Part shown: positions 35,394 through 44,295 of the stretch, piece by piece
Layout of the letters: every line of letters starts with the position of its first letter
Numbering within the stretch: position 1 is the stretch's first letter
Source of the DNA: Mycobacterium sp. 050128
GTDB taxonomy: Bacteria > Actinomycetota > Actinomycetes > Mycobacteriales > Mycobacteriaceae
DNA: 64,000 nucleotides
Direction: 5' to 3'
Assembly: GCF_036409155.1 (NCBI RefSeq)
Contig: NZ_JAZGLW010000001.1
Location: 496,001-560,000, forward strand
The notes under the pieces: model-generated
What the model was told of the DNA's origin: nothing
Databases searched by the model: none
What the model saw: only the letters and a program-made list of their open reading frames with translations
Position numbers and translations under genes: made by a program

Positions 35394-36241
35394 GCAGAGC
35401 GGCGGCGCCAGTCCCGTGGTGGCATGCCGTGCACCCGGGTGAACTGCCGGCTGAAATAGCCGGGATCGAAAACCCCTACCCGCCGGGCGATCTCGGCGAC
35501 CGGAAGATCCGATTCCTCCAGTAAGGTGCGCGCTTGCGCCATCCGGCGTTCGATGATCCACTCACCCACGGTGCGCCCGGTGCGGCGGCGCACCACCGTG
35601 GTCAGATGCCCCGGCGTGATGCCGAGTTCGCCCGCCACGTCGCGCAGCGACAACGCCTCGCCGTGACGGCGGTCGATCACCGCGAACACGTCGGCCAGCA
35701 AGGGCTCACCGCTGCGCTTGAGATCGGCCACCACGTCGCGAGCGAGCCGCGCGAGCTCGATCAGCAGTAGCGTCAGGTGCGCCAGGGCCGCCTGTCGATG
35801 GCCCTCCTGCCGAGCGGTGAGTTCGGTTTCGATCGATCGGATCGCGTTGTCCCACATGGGTATTCGGTCCTCGGGTATCTCCAGGCGCAATACCCCACCG
35901 GAAAATCCGTGCAAGAACGGGAAGAGCAGCGGGTGCCCTCGCCAGGCCGGCCAGGGCGAGCGCCCGTCCTCGCCGAGCGCCGCGGGATCGAAGAAGACCG
36001 CGACACCGGCATCCAAATCTTCCAGCTGCTCCGGGTCGAGCACCTCACCGGCCGCGGCCACGTACACCAGGCCCGCCGCGGGGACGTACCACAGCGCCGG
36101 GAAGTCGTGAATGTGACGGCCCCGCTCGTCGAGGTCGCCCAGGTGGCGGTGCAGGGCCACCGGATACGTGTCCGGGTCGGTCCGATATTGGTAGATCGGG
36201 ACACCGCCACGGTGACCGACCAGCCGAGCTGCCTGCGTCAT
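35390..36241 (-). CDS. AraC-family transcriptional regulator
   Basis: 283 residues. The N-terminal cupin-like effector domain (~1-150) has DPEQLEDLDAGVAVFFDP. The C-terminal pair of helix-turn-helix motifs (~185-280) has LSLRDVAGELGITPGHLTTV and PVAEIARRVGVFDPGYFSRQ. ATG 36241. It is divergent from the methyltransferase at 36308, which it may control. The 66-bp gap contains an AT-rich stretch with TATAAT. Confidence 0.88.
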   Translation of the reverse strand: MTQAARLVGHRGGVPIYQYRTDPDTYPVALHRHLGDLDERGRHIHDFPALWYVPAAGLVYVAAAGEVLDPEQLEDLDAGVAVFFDPAALGEDGRSPWPAWRGHPLLFPFLHGFSGGVLRLEIPEDRIPMWDNAIRSIETELTARQEGHRQAALAHLTLLLIELARLARDVVADLKRSGEPLLADVFAVIDRRHGEALSLRDVAGELGITPGHLTTVVRRRTGRTVGEWIIERRMAQARTLLEESDLPVAEIARRVGVFDPGYFSRQFTRVHGMPPRDWRRRSA

Positions 36242-36307
36242 GATTGCAAAATATAATCCTACTTTTGGCGATGATCACCCAATTCTTCGGTGAACCAGCG
36301 GTCCACT

Positions 36308-36961
36308 ATGGATTTCATGACGAAACATCATCCACATGACTATCTTCCCGCCACCGGTCACGATGCTTTTCTGCCCGCATACGACGCGATCGCCCGGCTC
36401 ATGGGCCTCGACGGCGTCTACGAACGGCTAGTCAGCCAAGCGGACATCGCCGACGGTCAGCGAGTCCTGGAAATAGGCTGCGGCACGGGAAATCTCGCGA
36501 TCCGCGCCAAGCGTGCCCAGCCTTCTGCGGACGTGGTGGGTTGCGACCCAGACCCGCGGATCTTGGCGCTCGCGAAGCGAAAGGCCACCCGATTGACCGG
36601 CATCCGCTTCGAACAGGGTTACGCCGAACGGCTTCCCTACGCCGACGGCGAGTTCGACCGGGTCCTGTCTTCGATGATGCTGCATCACATCAACGACGAC
36701 GCGAAGCCGGTGGCGGCAGCGGAGATATTTCGGGTGTTGCGTCCCGGCGGGAGGCTGCACCTGGTCGACATCAGCGGCGACACGAACAGCGGCGGCCTGC
36801 TGGCGCGGCTCATCCGGCACAACCATCACGCGGCCGGCAACCTCGGGGACGCAGTGCCCACACTGCTGCGCACGGCAGGATTCGACTGCACCGAACTCGC
36901 CACCAAGCGGCAACGGATCGTCGGCCAACTCACCTTCTATCAGGCCACCCGGCCCGCTTAG
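36308..36961 (+). CDS. Class I SAM-dependent methyltransferase
   Basis: A 217-residue methyltransferase (methyltransferase 11/25 type). SAM motif I is VLEIGCGTGNLA, motif II VVGCDPDPRIL, then LPYADGEFDRVLSSMMLHHI and FRVLRPGGRLHLVD. ATG 36308 was chosen. GTG 36290 and ATG 36317 are alternatives, and none has a strong ribosome binding site. It is unrelated to the TIGR00027 group in this window. Divergent from AraC. Substrate unknown. Confidence 0.85.
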   Translation: MDFMTKHHPHDYLPATGHDAFLPAYDAIARLMGLDGVYERLVSQADIADGQRVLEIGCGTGNLAIRAKRAQPSADVVGCDPDPRILALAKRKATRLTGIRFEQGYAERLPYADGEFDRVLSSMMLHHINDDAKPVAAAEIFRVLRPGGRLHLVDISGDTNSGGLLARLIRHNHHAAGNLGDAVPTLLRTAGFDCTELATKRQRIVGQLTFYQATRPA

Positions 36962-37009
36962 GCGCGAGATTGACCGACGATCGAGATCGGATACCGGGCG
37001 AGCGACCGA

Positions 37010-38242
37010 CTAACGCTGATCGATGGCGACCTTGATGGCACCGCTTTCGCCCTGGTTGGCAATCGCCAAAAATGCGTCGCGCCAACGGTCCAGCGCGAAG
37101 GTGTGGGTCAGCATCGGCCGCAGGTCCACCCGGCCGTCGGCGACCAGGTCGAGGTAGTGGGCGATCGCGTGCTTGCGCAGCCCGTCGACCTCCTCGAAAC
37201 CGAAGGCATTGGACCCGACGAGGGCGATCTCCTTGAAGTACAGCGGGCTCCACTCCCAGCGTCCGGGCGCGTGAACCCCGGCCTTGACCAGCGTGCCCCG
37301 CGAGCGCAGCACCCGCACCCCGACCTCGAACGTCTCGGGTTTGCCGACCGTGTCGTAGACGACGTCGACGGCTCCCGGGTGCGCCATCGGCAGCCCCAGC
37401 AGCGGTTGGCGCAGCCGGCCGCCGCCCCAGCCGACCAACCCTTCGATCAGGGACAGGCGTGGCTCGTGCGCAAGGACTTTGGCGGCCCCGAACTTTCGGG
37501 CCACCTCGGCCTGGGCATCGAAGCGCGCCACCACGGCCACCGCCACGTCGGGATACAGCGCCCGCAGGATCGCGACCGCACACAACCCGAGTGAACCGGC
37601 CCCGTAGACCAAGACCCGGCCCGAGCGGGGCGGTGGATGGCGGGTGATCGCGTGCAGCGACACCGAAAACGGGTCGGCGAACACGGCCATCTCGTCGGGT
37701 ATCGACTCGGGAACCGCGAACAGCATGCTGTCGTGCGCCGGCATCAATTCCGCGTATCCACCGGTCACGTCGGCCGACACCCCGGTGTGGATCCCCGGCT
37801 TGATATCGCCGTCGGTGAAGCTCCAGCACAGGCTGTAGTCGCCGCTTTCGCAGGCGGGACACACCGGCTCGATGCCGCGCGGCCCGCACGACAGCCACGG
37901 GTTGAGCACGACGCGCTGCCCCACCTCGAGCCCGCGGGCTCCTGCCCCCAGCGCCACCACGTCGGCGACCACCTCGTGACCCATCACCTGCGGAAAGGAA
38001 CAGAAGCCGCCCATTGCATTGTCGGCGTCGTCCTCGCCGAAGTCCATCAGGATTTGCTTGGAGTCCGAGCCGCAGATTCCGGTCAGCCGCGGCCGCGTGA
38101 CCACCCAATCCTCTTGCGGCAGTTGCGGATCCGGCACTGACCGCAGGGCGGTCGGGGTGCGGGCCAAGTTGGCTGTCAGCGTGTTGGCGTCGCCGGGAAC
38201 CTCGAACGGCTCCGGTGCCACGCCGTACACCAGCGCCTTCAT
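37010..38242 (-). CDS. Zinc-dependent alcohol dehydrogenase (MDR family)
   Basis: A 410-residue medium-chain dehydrogenase. Catalytic-zinc Cys is in TGICGSDSK and the His-Glu pair in VMGHEV. The structural-zinc cysteines are in a CGPRGIEPVCPACESGDYSLCW-like stretch (~130-150). The Rossmann motif is VYGAGSLGLCAV. ATG 38242 overlaps the end of the SDR remnant by 4 bp. The longer frame to 38497 runs over that remnant out of frame. Substrate not assigned; glucose/alcohol dehydrogenase relatives are similar. Confidence 0.88.
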   Translation of the reverse strand: MKALVYGVAPEPFEVPGDANTLTANLARTPTALRSVPDPQLPQEDWVVTRPRLTGICGSDSKQILMDFGEDDADNAMGGFCSFPQVMGHEVVADVVALGAGARGLEVGQRVVLNPWLSCGPRGIEPVCPACESGDYSLCWSFTDGDIKPGIHTGVSADVTGGYAELMPAHDSMLFAVPESIPDEMAVFADPFSVSLHAITRHPPPRSGRVLVYGAGSLGLCAVAILRALYPDVAVAVVARFDAQAEVARKFGAAKVLAHEPRLSLIEGLVGWGGGRLRQPLLGLPMAHPGAVDVVYDTVGKPETFEVGVRVLRSRGTLVKAGVHAPGRWEWSPLYFKEIALVGSNAFGFEEVDGLRKHAIAHYLDLVADGRVDLRPMLTHTFALDRWRDAFLAIANQGESGAIKVAIDQR

Positions 38243-38490
38243 CCGGGTGCCATCCCGGCCACCCCGGCGATGAAGGCTTCGGCCAGGTCGCCAACCCACA
38301 TCGCCAAGTCCGGCGAGGTTCGACGGCACTGCGCGAGCCCCTCGCCGAGACGGTCGCGTCGCCGGGCGATCAGCCCCATGACCGCGTCCTGGGCAGCCAG
38401 CCGCCGGGCCGGGGCCGCCCCCCGGCCCGAAGAAGCACCGGTGATCAGCGCCCGTTTTCCGGCCATCGTGAAGGGCGGTGCGTACGCCAT
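38239..38490 (-). pseudogene. Truncated short-chain dehydrogenase (SDR) gene
   Basis: An 83-residue frame that opens like an SDR: KRALITGASSG (TGxxxGxG with the final GIG changed to GRG), then ARRRDRL and a VGDLAEA strand where the adenine-binding Asp lies. It stops after GVAGMAPG. The catalytic Ser-Tyr-Lys half is absent, and normal SDRs have about 250 residues. An internal deletion joining the start to the tail is the simplest cause. It overlaps the start of the zinc dehydrogenase, suggesting an earlier two-gene operon. Confidence 0.65.
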
Positions 38491-38533
38491 TCGTCAAGGT
38501 TGCCCCGAATCGCGGGAAGCGTACAGTGGTGGA

Positions 38534-38561
38534 AGCTTGTTATATTAGCTAAGTATTAACG
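38534..38561 (+). promoter_or_regulatory. Shared upstream element of TIGR00027 methyltransferase genes (copy B)
   Basis: Matches 22 of 28 bases of 24450-24477, core GCTAAGTAT at 38548-38556, about 37 bp before ATG 38599. It lies in an unusually AT-rich patch that also has AGCTT (38534) and AAGCT (38567) as loose inverted arms. Confidence 0.45.
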
Positions 38562-38598
38562 AAGGTAAGCTAAATACATCCGATTGAGGGGGCACCAA

Positions 38599-39567
38599 AT
38601 GACTTCTTCCACCAACTCCACCAGATACGAGGGCGACACCTGGGACCTGGCGTCCAGCGTCGGTGTGACGGCAACGATGGTCGCGGCCGCGCGCGCTATC
38701 GCGACCCGCGCCGATCGCCCGCTGATCAACGACCCATTCGCCGAACCGCTGGTCAAGGCCGTCGGCGTGGACCTGCTCTCTCGGCTGGCCACTGGCGAGC
38801 TGGACCCCGCAGAGCTGAACGACGTCCACGACGGCGCGGCCGGATCGGCCGGGGCGATGTCGCGGATGGCCGACAACATGGCCGTGCGCACCAAATTCTT
38901 CGACGAGTTCTTCATCGGTGCCACCGAGGCTGGTATCAAGCAGGTTGTGATCCTGGCTTCCGGGCTCGATTCCCGCGCCTACCGGTTGGCGTGGCCCGCC
39001 GGCACGGTGGTCTACGAGGTCGACCAGCCGCAGGTCATCGAATTCAAGACCAAGGCGCTGGCCAAGCTGGGTGCGGCACCGACCGCCGACCGCCGGGTGG
39101 TGGCGGTCGATCTGCGCGACGACTGGCCCACCGCGCTGCGCACCGCGGGTTTCGACCCCGCCCAGCCGGCGGCATGGAGCGCCGAGGGTCTGCTCGGCTA
39201 CCTGCCGCCGGACGCCCAGGATCGCCTGCTGGACACCATTACCGCGCTCAGCGCGGCGGGCAGCCGACTGGCCACCGAGAGCGCGCCCAACCCGGAGCCC
39301 GGCGAAGAGGAAAAGATGCGCGAGCGCATGCAGACCATCACCGAACGCTGGCGTGCACACGGTTTCGACCTCGACATGGCGGCCCTGGTCTACCTCGGCG
39401 ACCGCAACGAAGCGGTTCCCTATCTGGCCGATCGCGGGTGGAGCCTCGCCAGCAGCACCATCCAGGAGTTGTTCGCGGACAACGGATTTGATCCGCTCGA
39501 AGACGACGACATGCGGATGGGCGAGATGCTCTACACCAGCGGCACCCTGGATAAGAAAGCGAAGTAG
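38599..39567 (+). CDS. TIGR00027-family SAM-dependent methyltransferase, paralogue 3
   Basis: 322 residues, the longest of the five paralogues in the window, with an extra Ala/Gly/Met-rich insert near residues 75-100. Blocks: [43 protein letters not shown] and LRDDWP. ATG 38599. The next paralogue starts at the base following its stop codon, so both are on one transcript. The methyl acceptor is unknown. Confidence 0.9.
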   Translation: MTSSTNSTRYEGDTWDLASSVGVTATMVAAARAIATRADRPLINDPFAEPLVKAVGVDLLSRLATGELDPAELNDVHDGAAGSAGAMSRMADNMAVRTKFFDEFFIGATEAGIKQVVILASGLDSRAYRLAWPAGTVVYEVDQPQVIEFKTKALAKLGAAPTADRRVVAVDLRDDWPTALRTAGFDPAQPAAWSAEGLLGYLPPDAQDRLLDTITALSAAGSRLATESAPNPEPGEEEKMRERMQTITERWRAHGFDLDMAALVYLGDRNEAVPYLADRGWSLASSTIQELFADNGFDPLEDDDMRMGEMLYTSGTLDKKAK

Positions 39568-40482
39568 ATGAGCACTGATTCAGGACGTACCGAAGGCGAC
39601 AGCTGGGACCTGGCCAACAGCGTGGGAGCGACGGCCACCATGGTCGCCGCGTCCCGCGCCGTGGCGTCGCAGGGACCCGACGCGCTGCTTGACGATCCGT
39701 ACGCGGATCCACTGGTGCGGGCCGTGGGGCTGGATGTCTTCGTCCGCGTCATCGACGGCGAGATCGATTTCGAGGACGACGCGCTGCTCAACCGCAAGGC
39801 GCGGATCCATCAGATGACGGTGCGCACCCGGTTCTTCGACGACTTCTTCACCGGCGCAGCCGAAGAGGGTGTGCGGCAGGCGGTGATCCTGGCGTCCGGT
39901 CTGGACACCAGGGCCTACCGGCTGCCGTGGCCGGCAGGCACGGTGGTCTACGAGATCGACCAGCCCCAGGTCGTCGCGTTCAAGACCGACACACTGGCCG
40001 GTATCGGGGCCGCGCCGAGCGCCGAGCGCCGTACCGTCGCCATCGATCTGCGCGACGACTGGCCGGCGGCGTTGCGCGCGGCCGGCTTCGATGTCACGCA
40101 ACCGACCGCCTGGAGTGCCGAAGGGCTGCTGCCCTACCTGCCGCCGGAGGCCCAGGACCGGCTGTTCGACAACATCACCGCCCTGAGCGCGCCGGGCAGC
40201 CGCATCGCCACCGAGCATGTGCCCGACCCCAATGCGTTCTCCGACGAGCGCTTACAGCAGATCAGCGACCGGTGGCGCAGCTTCGGATTCGACCTGAACG
40301 CGGCCGACCTGTTCTACCAGGGCGAGCGCAGCGTCGTGGTGGACTATCTGAGCACGCACGGCTGGCAGGTGACGGCCCATCCCGCCAAGGAGCTGTATGC
40401 CCGCAACGGGTTTGAGTTCCCCTCGGAGGAGATGACGACCGCCTTCGGCGACATGAGCTATGTGGCCGCGACGCGCAATTAG
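39568..40482 (+). CDS. TIGR00027-family SAM-dependent methyltransferase, paralogue 4
   Basis: 304 residues with [43 protein letters not shown] and LRDDWP. Its ATG follows the stop of the previous gene with no gap, indicating translational coupling. Ends 75 bp before paralogue 5, which appears to have its own promoter. Confidence 0.9.
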   Translation: MSTDSGRTEGDSWDLANSVGATATMVAASRAVASQGPDALLDDPYADPLVRAVGLDVFVRVIDGEIDFEDDALLNRKARIHQMTVRTRFFDDFFTGAAEEGVRQAVILASGLDTRAYRLPWPAGTVVYEIDQPQVVAFKTDTLAGIGAAPSAERRTVAIDLRDDWPAALRAAGFDVTQPTAWSAEGLLPYLPPEAQDRLFDNITALSAPGSRIATEHVPDPNAFSDERLQQISDRWRSFGFDLNAADLFYQGERSVVVDYLSTHGWQVTAHPAKELYARNGFEFPSEEMTTAFGDMSYVAATRN

Positions 40483-40515
40483 GGCTTGGCTCACGCCATT
40501 TGCCCAACTCCTCAT

Positions 40516-40531
40516 CGCGCCGTTCGGCGCG
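40516..40531 (+). terminator. Short GC hairpin after paralogue 4
   Basis: CGCGCCG-TT-CGGCGCG, a 7-bp stem with a minimal loop and no T-run, between two methyltransferase genes. Possibly an attenuating or terminating stem, but weak. Confidence 0.3.
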
Positions 40532-40545
40532 CATCGTCGTCGGGC

Positions 40546-40551
40546 TAGAGT
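40546..40551 (+). promoter_or_regulatory. Candidate leaderless -10 box for paralogue 5
   Basis: TAGAGT, six bases, ATG (40558). Same geometry as the rmlB start. No ribosome binding site is visible, which fits a leaderless message. Confidence 0.4.
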
Positions 40552-40557
40552 CGTCTC

Positions 40558-41472
40558 ATGCCTCGCGCACACGACGATAACTGGGATCTGGCGTCCAGCG
40601 TGGGCGCGACCGCAACCATGGTCGCGACCGGGCGTGCCATGGCGACGAAGGATCCCCGCGGTTTGATCAACGATCCGTTCGCCGAACCGCTCGTGCGCGC
40701 GGTCGGCGTGGATTTCTTCACCAAGATGATGGACGGTGAGCTCGACCTCTCGGCCATCGAGAACGCCACGCCGGTCCGCATGCGGGCGATGATCGACGGA
40801 ATGGCGGTGCGCACGAAGTATTTCGACGACTACTTCGTCAACGCCACCGCCGCCGGCGTGCGCCAGGTGGTGATCCTCGCGTCCGGCCTCGACTCGCGCG
40901 CCTACCGGTTGCCGTGGCCCGCCGAGACGGTGGTCTACGAAATCGACCAGCCGCAGGTAATCGATTTCAAGACAACCACTTTGGCCGGTATCGGGGCCCA
41001 TCCCACCGCTACCCGGCGCACCATTTCGATCGACTTGCGCCAGGACTGGCCGGCGGCACTTCGGGCGGCCGGGTTCGACACCACCACGCCGACCGCGTGG
41101 TTGGCCGAGGGTCTGCTGATCTACCTGCCGCCCGACGCCCAGGACCTGTTGTTCGACAACATCACCGCCCTGTCCGCGCCGGGCAGCACAATCGCCACCG
41201 AATTCGTCCCGGGCATTGTGGATTTCGATGCCGACCGGGTACGGGAGATGTCGGGCTCCTTCAAGGAGCACGGCGTCGACATCGACATGGCGTCGCTGGT
41301 GTACGCCGGGCAGCGCAATCACGTCGTCGACTATCTGGGTATCAAGGGCTGGACCGTCGAGGGCGTGACGCGAACGGAATTATTCGGCCAAAACGGCCTG
41401 GAGGTCCCGCCGCCGGAAAACGACGACCCGCTCGGCGAGATCATCTTCATCAGCGGCCGGCTCGCCGGCTAG
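40558..41472 (+). CDS. TIGR00027-family SAM-dependent methyltransferase, paralogue 5
   Basis: 304 residues with [44 protein letters not shown] and LRQDWP (Asp to Gln compared with LRDDWP in the other four). Likely transcribed from its own leaderless promoter. It converges on sppA with a stem-loop between them. In M. tuberculosis two such genes (Rv0725c, Rv0726c) sit next to sppA, so this window holds an expanded set. Confidence 0.9.
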   Translation: MPRAHDDNWDLASSVGATATMVATGRAMATKDPRGLINDPFAEPLVRAVGVDFFTKMMDGELDLSAIENATPVRMRAMIDGMAVRTKYFDDYFVNATAAGVRQVVILASGLDSRAYRLPWPAETVVYEIDQPQVIDFKTTTLAGIGAHPTATRRTISIDLRQDWPAALRAAGFDTTTPTAWLAEGLLIYLPPDAQDLLFDNITALSAPGSTIATEFVPGIVDFDADRVREMSGSFKEHGVDIDMASLVYAGQRNHVVDYLGIKGWTVEGVTRTELFGQNGLEVPPPENDDPLGEIIFISGRLAG

Positions 41473-41516
41473 TGGCGATCGCAAGCGCGGCGTAGCCGGG
41501 CGCAGCGGGTCGCCAC
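41472..41516. terminator. Candidate bidirectional terminator between paralogue 5 and sppA
   Basis: Perfect 7-bp inverted repeat GTGGCGA (41472-41478) / TCGCCAC (41510-41516) around a GC-rich loop, in the 51-bp convergent gap. No T-run, as is common in mycobacteria. Confidence 0.4.
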
Positions 41517-41523
41517 CATCGGG

Positions 41524-43326
41524 CTAGAAGCGCGACTCCCCCAGCCACAGCACACTGGCACCGCTGACCGCCTGCTCGAGGTTTTCCACCACCGCGGCAA
41601 CCGTGCGGCCGAGCAGTGCGCCCAGCGCATCCGGCAGCGATGCGGCGGCCGGCTGCGAGGACGCCCGGGGGCGCACCAGCGCAAGCAACGAGGATCCCGG
41701 GAAGCTGACGACCCGGACATCGGTGTCCTCGTCCAGGCCGGCCAGGATCTTGGCGCGGCGCACCGCGGTGCGCAGGCCGCCGAGTTCGTCGACCAGGCCA
41801 CGTTCGAGGGCGTCGGCTCCGGTCCACACCCGTCCTTGAGCAACGGCGTTGACGGCCTCGGTGGTCAGGTTTCGGCCCTCGGCGACGCGCTGCACGAAGT
41901 CGTCGTAGATCAGGTCCGCCTCGGCCTCTCGATCGGCCCGCTGCTGCGCCGTGAAGGGCACATCGGTCGACCACGCGTCGGCATTTGCGTTGGTGCGCAC
42001 CGCATCTGACACAACTCCGAAGCGTTCCTTGAGATCGCGGAACACCAGCTTCCCGGTGATCACACCGATCGAGCCGGTGATCGTGCCCGGACTGGCGACG
42101 ATCACGTCGGCGGCCATCGCGGCGTAGTAACCGCCGGACGCGGCGACCGACCCCATCGATGCCACCACCGGTTTGCCGCGTTCACGGGCCCGCGCGACCT
42201 CGCGCCAGATGGTCTCCGACGCCGTGACCGAACCGCCGGGGCTGTCGATCCGCAGCACGATGGCCGATACCGAATCGTCGCGCGCGGCCTCCCGCAGGGC
42301 CGCCGCGATCGTGTCGCCGCCGGCGCTGGAGTTGCCGAACGGCAGGAACTGCGGGCCGCCGCGCCCGTTGACGATCGGACCCTGCAGCGTGATCACGGCG
42401 AACGTGGGCTTGGGGCGGCGTCCGGGAATCGGCGGCGCCGGCGGCACCAGCCGCGACCGGGACGCGGCGGAATAGCGGGTCAGATTGAGCCGCGGCGCCA
42501 ACTTTTCCGGGTCGGCCCCGGGGTCATCTTCGTCAGCCGAAACACCTTCCACACCAATCAATTCCGCGATTCGCGCGTGGGCCTGATCGCGGAAGCCGAT
42601 CCGGTCGACCAGGCCGGAGGACACCGCGTCATCGCGCAGCAGCGGGGCCCGGTCTGCCAGGGCGTCGAGTGTGGCCGCATCGATCTTGCGCGACACGGCG
42701 ATCTCGTGCCACACCTGGTCCTGCAGACTTTCCAGCATCCGGGTGACCGCTTCGCGATGGGCTTCGGTAAAGCCCTCTTCGGTGAAAACGTTTGCCGCCG
42801 ACTTGTATTCGCCTCTGGCAACGAACTCGGCGTCGATCCCCGCCTTGTCCAGTGCGGTGCGCAAAAAGGTCGCATTGCTCGCGAAGCCGATCAGCCCGAC
42901 GCTGCCCGACGGCTGCATCCAGACCTCGCTGAACGCCGAGGCCAAGTAGTAGGACAGCGTCCCCGGGTAGGTTTCGGCCCAGGCCAGCGATGGCTTGACC
43001 GCGCTGAACGCGGCGATCGCCTCGCGCAGCTCCTGGACCGCGGCCGGCGCCGAGGCCTCGAGTTGCACGCGCGCGATCAGCCCGGCCACCCGGGAGTCCT
43101 CGGCGGCGCGGTGGATCGCGGCGACCGCCTGGGGCAGCGTTATCGGTCGCTCCGCCCCCGTGACGAACGCTATGGGGTCGAAGCCCGCCGTCTCGGGCGG
43201 CACCGAACGCAGGTTGAATTCGAGCACGCAGCCATTGGGTACGCCGTGGTGGCGAACCGTATCGACGCGGCCGGCCAGGGCACGCACGTCGTCGACACCG
43301 GGCAGTGAAGGCAGAAAGGCGAACAT
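41524..43326 (-). CDS. sppA: Signal peptide peptidase SppA (protease IV)
   Basis: A 600-residue protein with two tandem ClpP/crotonase-like S49 domains, as in long-form SppA. The C-terminal half has the nucleophile Ser in MGSVAASGGYYAAMAADVIV. The catalytic Lys is expected in the N-terminal half (YKSAANVF). It degrades leftover signal peptides at the membrane. ATG 43326 (MFAFLPSLPG) matches the Rv0724 start, and a TACGCT -10 box seven bases upstream supports a leaderless message. The much longer frame to 44016 overlaps the LLM gene and was rejected. Confidence 0.94.
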   Translation of the reverse strand: MFAFLPSLPGVDDVRALAGRVDTVRHHGVPNGCVLEFNLRSVPPETAGFDPIAFVTGAERPITLPQAVAAIHRAAEDSRVAGLIARVQLEASAPAAVQELREAIAAFSAVKPSLAWAETYPGTLSYYLASAFSEVWMQPSGSVGLIGFASNATFLRTALDKAGIDAEFVARGEYKSAANVFTEEGFTEAHREAVTRMLESLQDQVWHEIAVSRKIDAATLDALADRAPLLRDDAVSSGLVDRIGFRDQAHARIAELIGVEGVSADEDDPGADPEKLAPRLNLTRYSAASRSRLVPPAPPIPGRRPKPTFAVITLQGPIVNGRGGPQFLPFGNSSAGGDTIAAALREAARDDSVSAIVLRIDSPGGSVTASETIWREVARARERGKPVVASMGSVAASGGYYAAMAADVIVASPGTITGSIGVITGKLVFRDLKERFGVVSDAVRTNANADAWSTDVPFTAQQRADREAEADLIYDDFVQRVAEGRNLTTEAVNAVAQGRVWTGADALERGLVDELGGLRTAVRRAKILAGLDEDTDVRVVSFPGSSLLALVRPRASSQPAAASLPDALGALLGRTVAAVVENLEQAVSGASVLWLGESRF

Positions 43327-43333
43327 GCTCTGC

Positions 43334-43339
43334 AGCGTA
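43334..43339 (-). promoter_or_regulatory. Candidate leaderless -10 box for sppA
   Basis: Minus strand TACGCT, seven bases, ATG (43326). It shares the 39-bp divergent gap with the LLM gene's own -10 box at 43354. Confidence 0.4.
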
Positions 43340-43353
43340 CCGATTGACGCCCG

Positions 43354-43359
43354 TAGGGT
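43354..43359 (+). promoter_or_regulatory. Candidate leaderless -10 box for the LLM gene at 43366
   Basis: TAGGGT, six bases, GTG (43366). It is identical to the hexamer before rmlB. Confidence 0.4.
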
Positions 43360-43365
43360 GATTTC

Positions 43366-44295
43366 GTGAGGTTCTCGATTGCCATCCCACAGTTCGACTA
43401 CGACGTCTTCGACACTGAGGGGATGCGCTCCTATGTGATGCGCGCCGAGGAACTCGGATTCGAAGGGATCTGGACGCTCGAGCAAACCATCGGCCGAGCA
43501 CCGCTGCTGGCACCGCTGGAGCTGCTGTCGTACTGCGCGGCCTTCACCGAGCGATTGCGGCTGGGGGTAGCCGTGCTGGTGACGTCGCAGCACGAGCCGC
43601 TTCAGCTGGCCTCGGCGGTGGCCACGGTCGACCGGATCAGTCACGGCCGGCTGGATATCGGTGTCGCGCCGGGGCGCGGCGGCCCCACGCTCGCGGCGTT
43701 CGGCGTCGACAAGGAGACCTTCATCTCCTATTTCACCGAGGGCCTCACCCTGATGAAGGCGGCCTGGTCCGACGAGCCGACGGTGAACTTCCATGGCCGG
43801 TTCCGTGACGTCGCCAACCTGCCGTTCCAACCCAAGCCGGTGCAGCGCCCGCACCCGCCGATCTGGTTCGGCGGTATGGCCCCCAAGGCCTTGGCCCGGG
43901 CGGTGCGCCACGGGGACGCCTTCATGGGCGCGGGCGCGTCGCCCACCGAAGCCTTCGCCGAAGCCGTTCCGATCGTGCGCCGCGAACTCGACGAACAGCA
44001 GAAGGACCCGGCCCACTTTCCGATCAGCAAGCGCGTTTATCTGATGGTCGACGACGACCCCGCACGCGCCCGCGAGCGGGTGCTCGACGGGTTAGAGCGC
44101 ACCTACAGCGGTGTGATACCCGGCATCGAGGCCGTTCCGGTGTCCGGAACGGCCGACGACGTCGCCCGCGGGCTCCAAGAGGTGCTCGACGCCGGCGCCC
44201 AGACGCTGCTGCTCAATCCGCTGGGCGCCGACGTCGGAGAAAACCGCGAGCAGATGGAACGCCTTGCCGCGGAAGTAATCCCGCAGCTCGGTTAG
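43366..44295 (+). CDS. LLM-class flavin-dependent oxidoreductase
   Basis: A 309-residue luciferase-like monooxygenase-fold protein, of a different subgroup from the pair at 357-2108: MRFSIAIPQFDYDVFDTEG start, RLRLGVAVLV, DIGVAPGRGG and PIWFGGMAPKALARAV. It may use FMN or F420; sequence alone does not decide. GTG start. It is divergent from sppA and overlaps neither neighbour. Substrate unknown. Confidence 0.87.
   Translation: MRFSIAIPQFDYDVFDTEGMRSYVMRAEELGFEGIWTLEQTIGRAPLLAPLELLSYCAAFTERLRLGVAVLVTSQHEPLQLASAVATVDRISHGRLDIGVAPGRGGPTLAAFGVDKETFISYFTEGLTLMKAAWSDEPTVNFHGRFRDVANLPFQPKPVQRPHPPIWFGGMAPKALARAVRHGDAFMGAGASPTEAFAEAVPIVRRELDEQQKDPAHFPISKRVYLMVDDDPARARERVLDGLERTYSGVIPGIEAVPVSGTADDVARGLQEVLDAGAQTLLLNPLGADVGENREQMERLAAEVIPQLG

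Noticed and set aside
40516..40531. Strong intrinsic terminator between methyltransferase genes
   Set aside because: Only a two-base loop and no T-run. Retained just as a low-confidence stem.
43327..44016. N-terminal extension of sppA to 830 residues
   Set aside because: It lies antisense to a clear LLM oxidoreductase. The MFAFLPSLPG start at 43326 matches the known SppA N-terminus.
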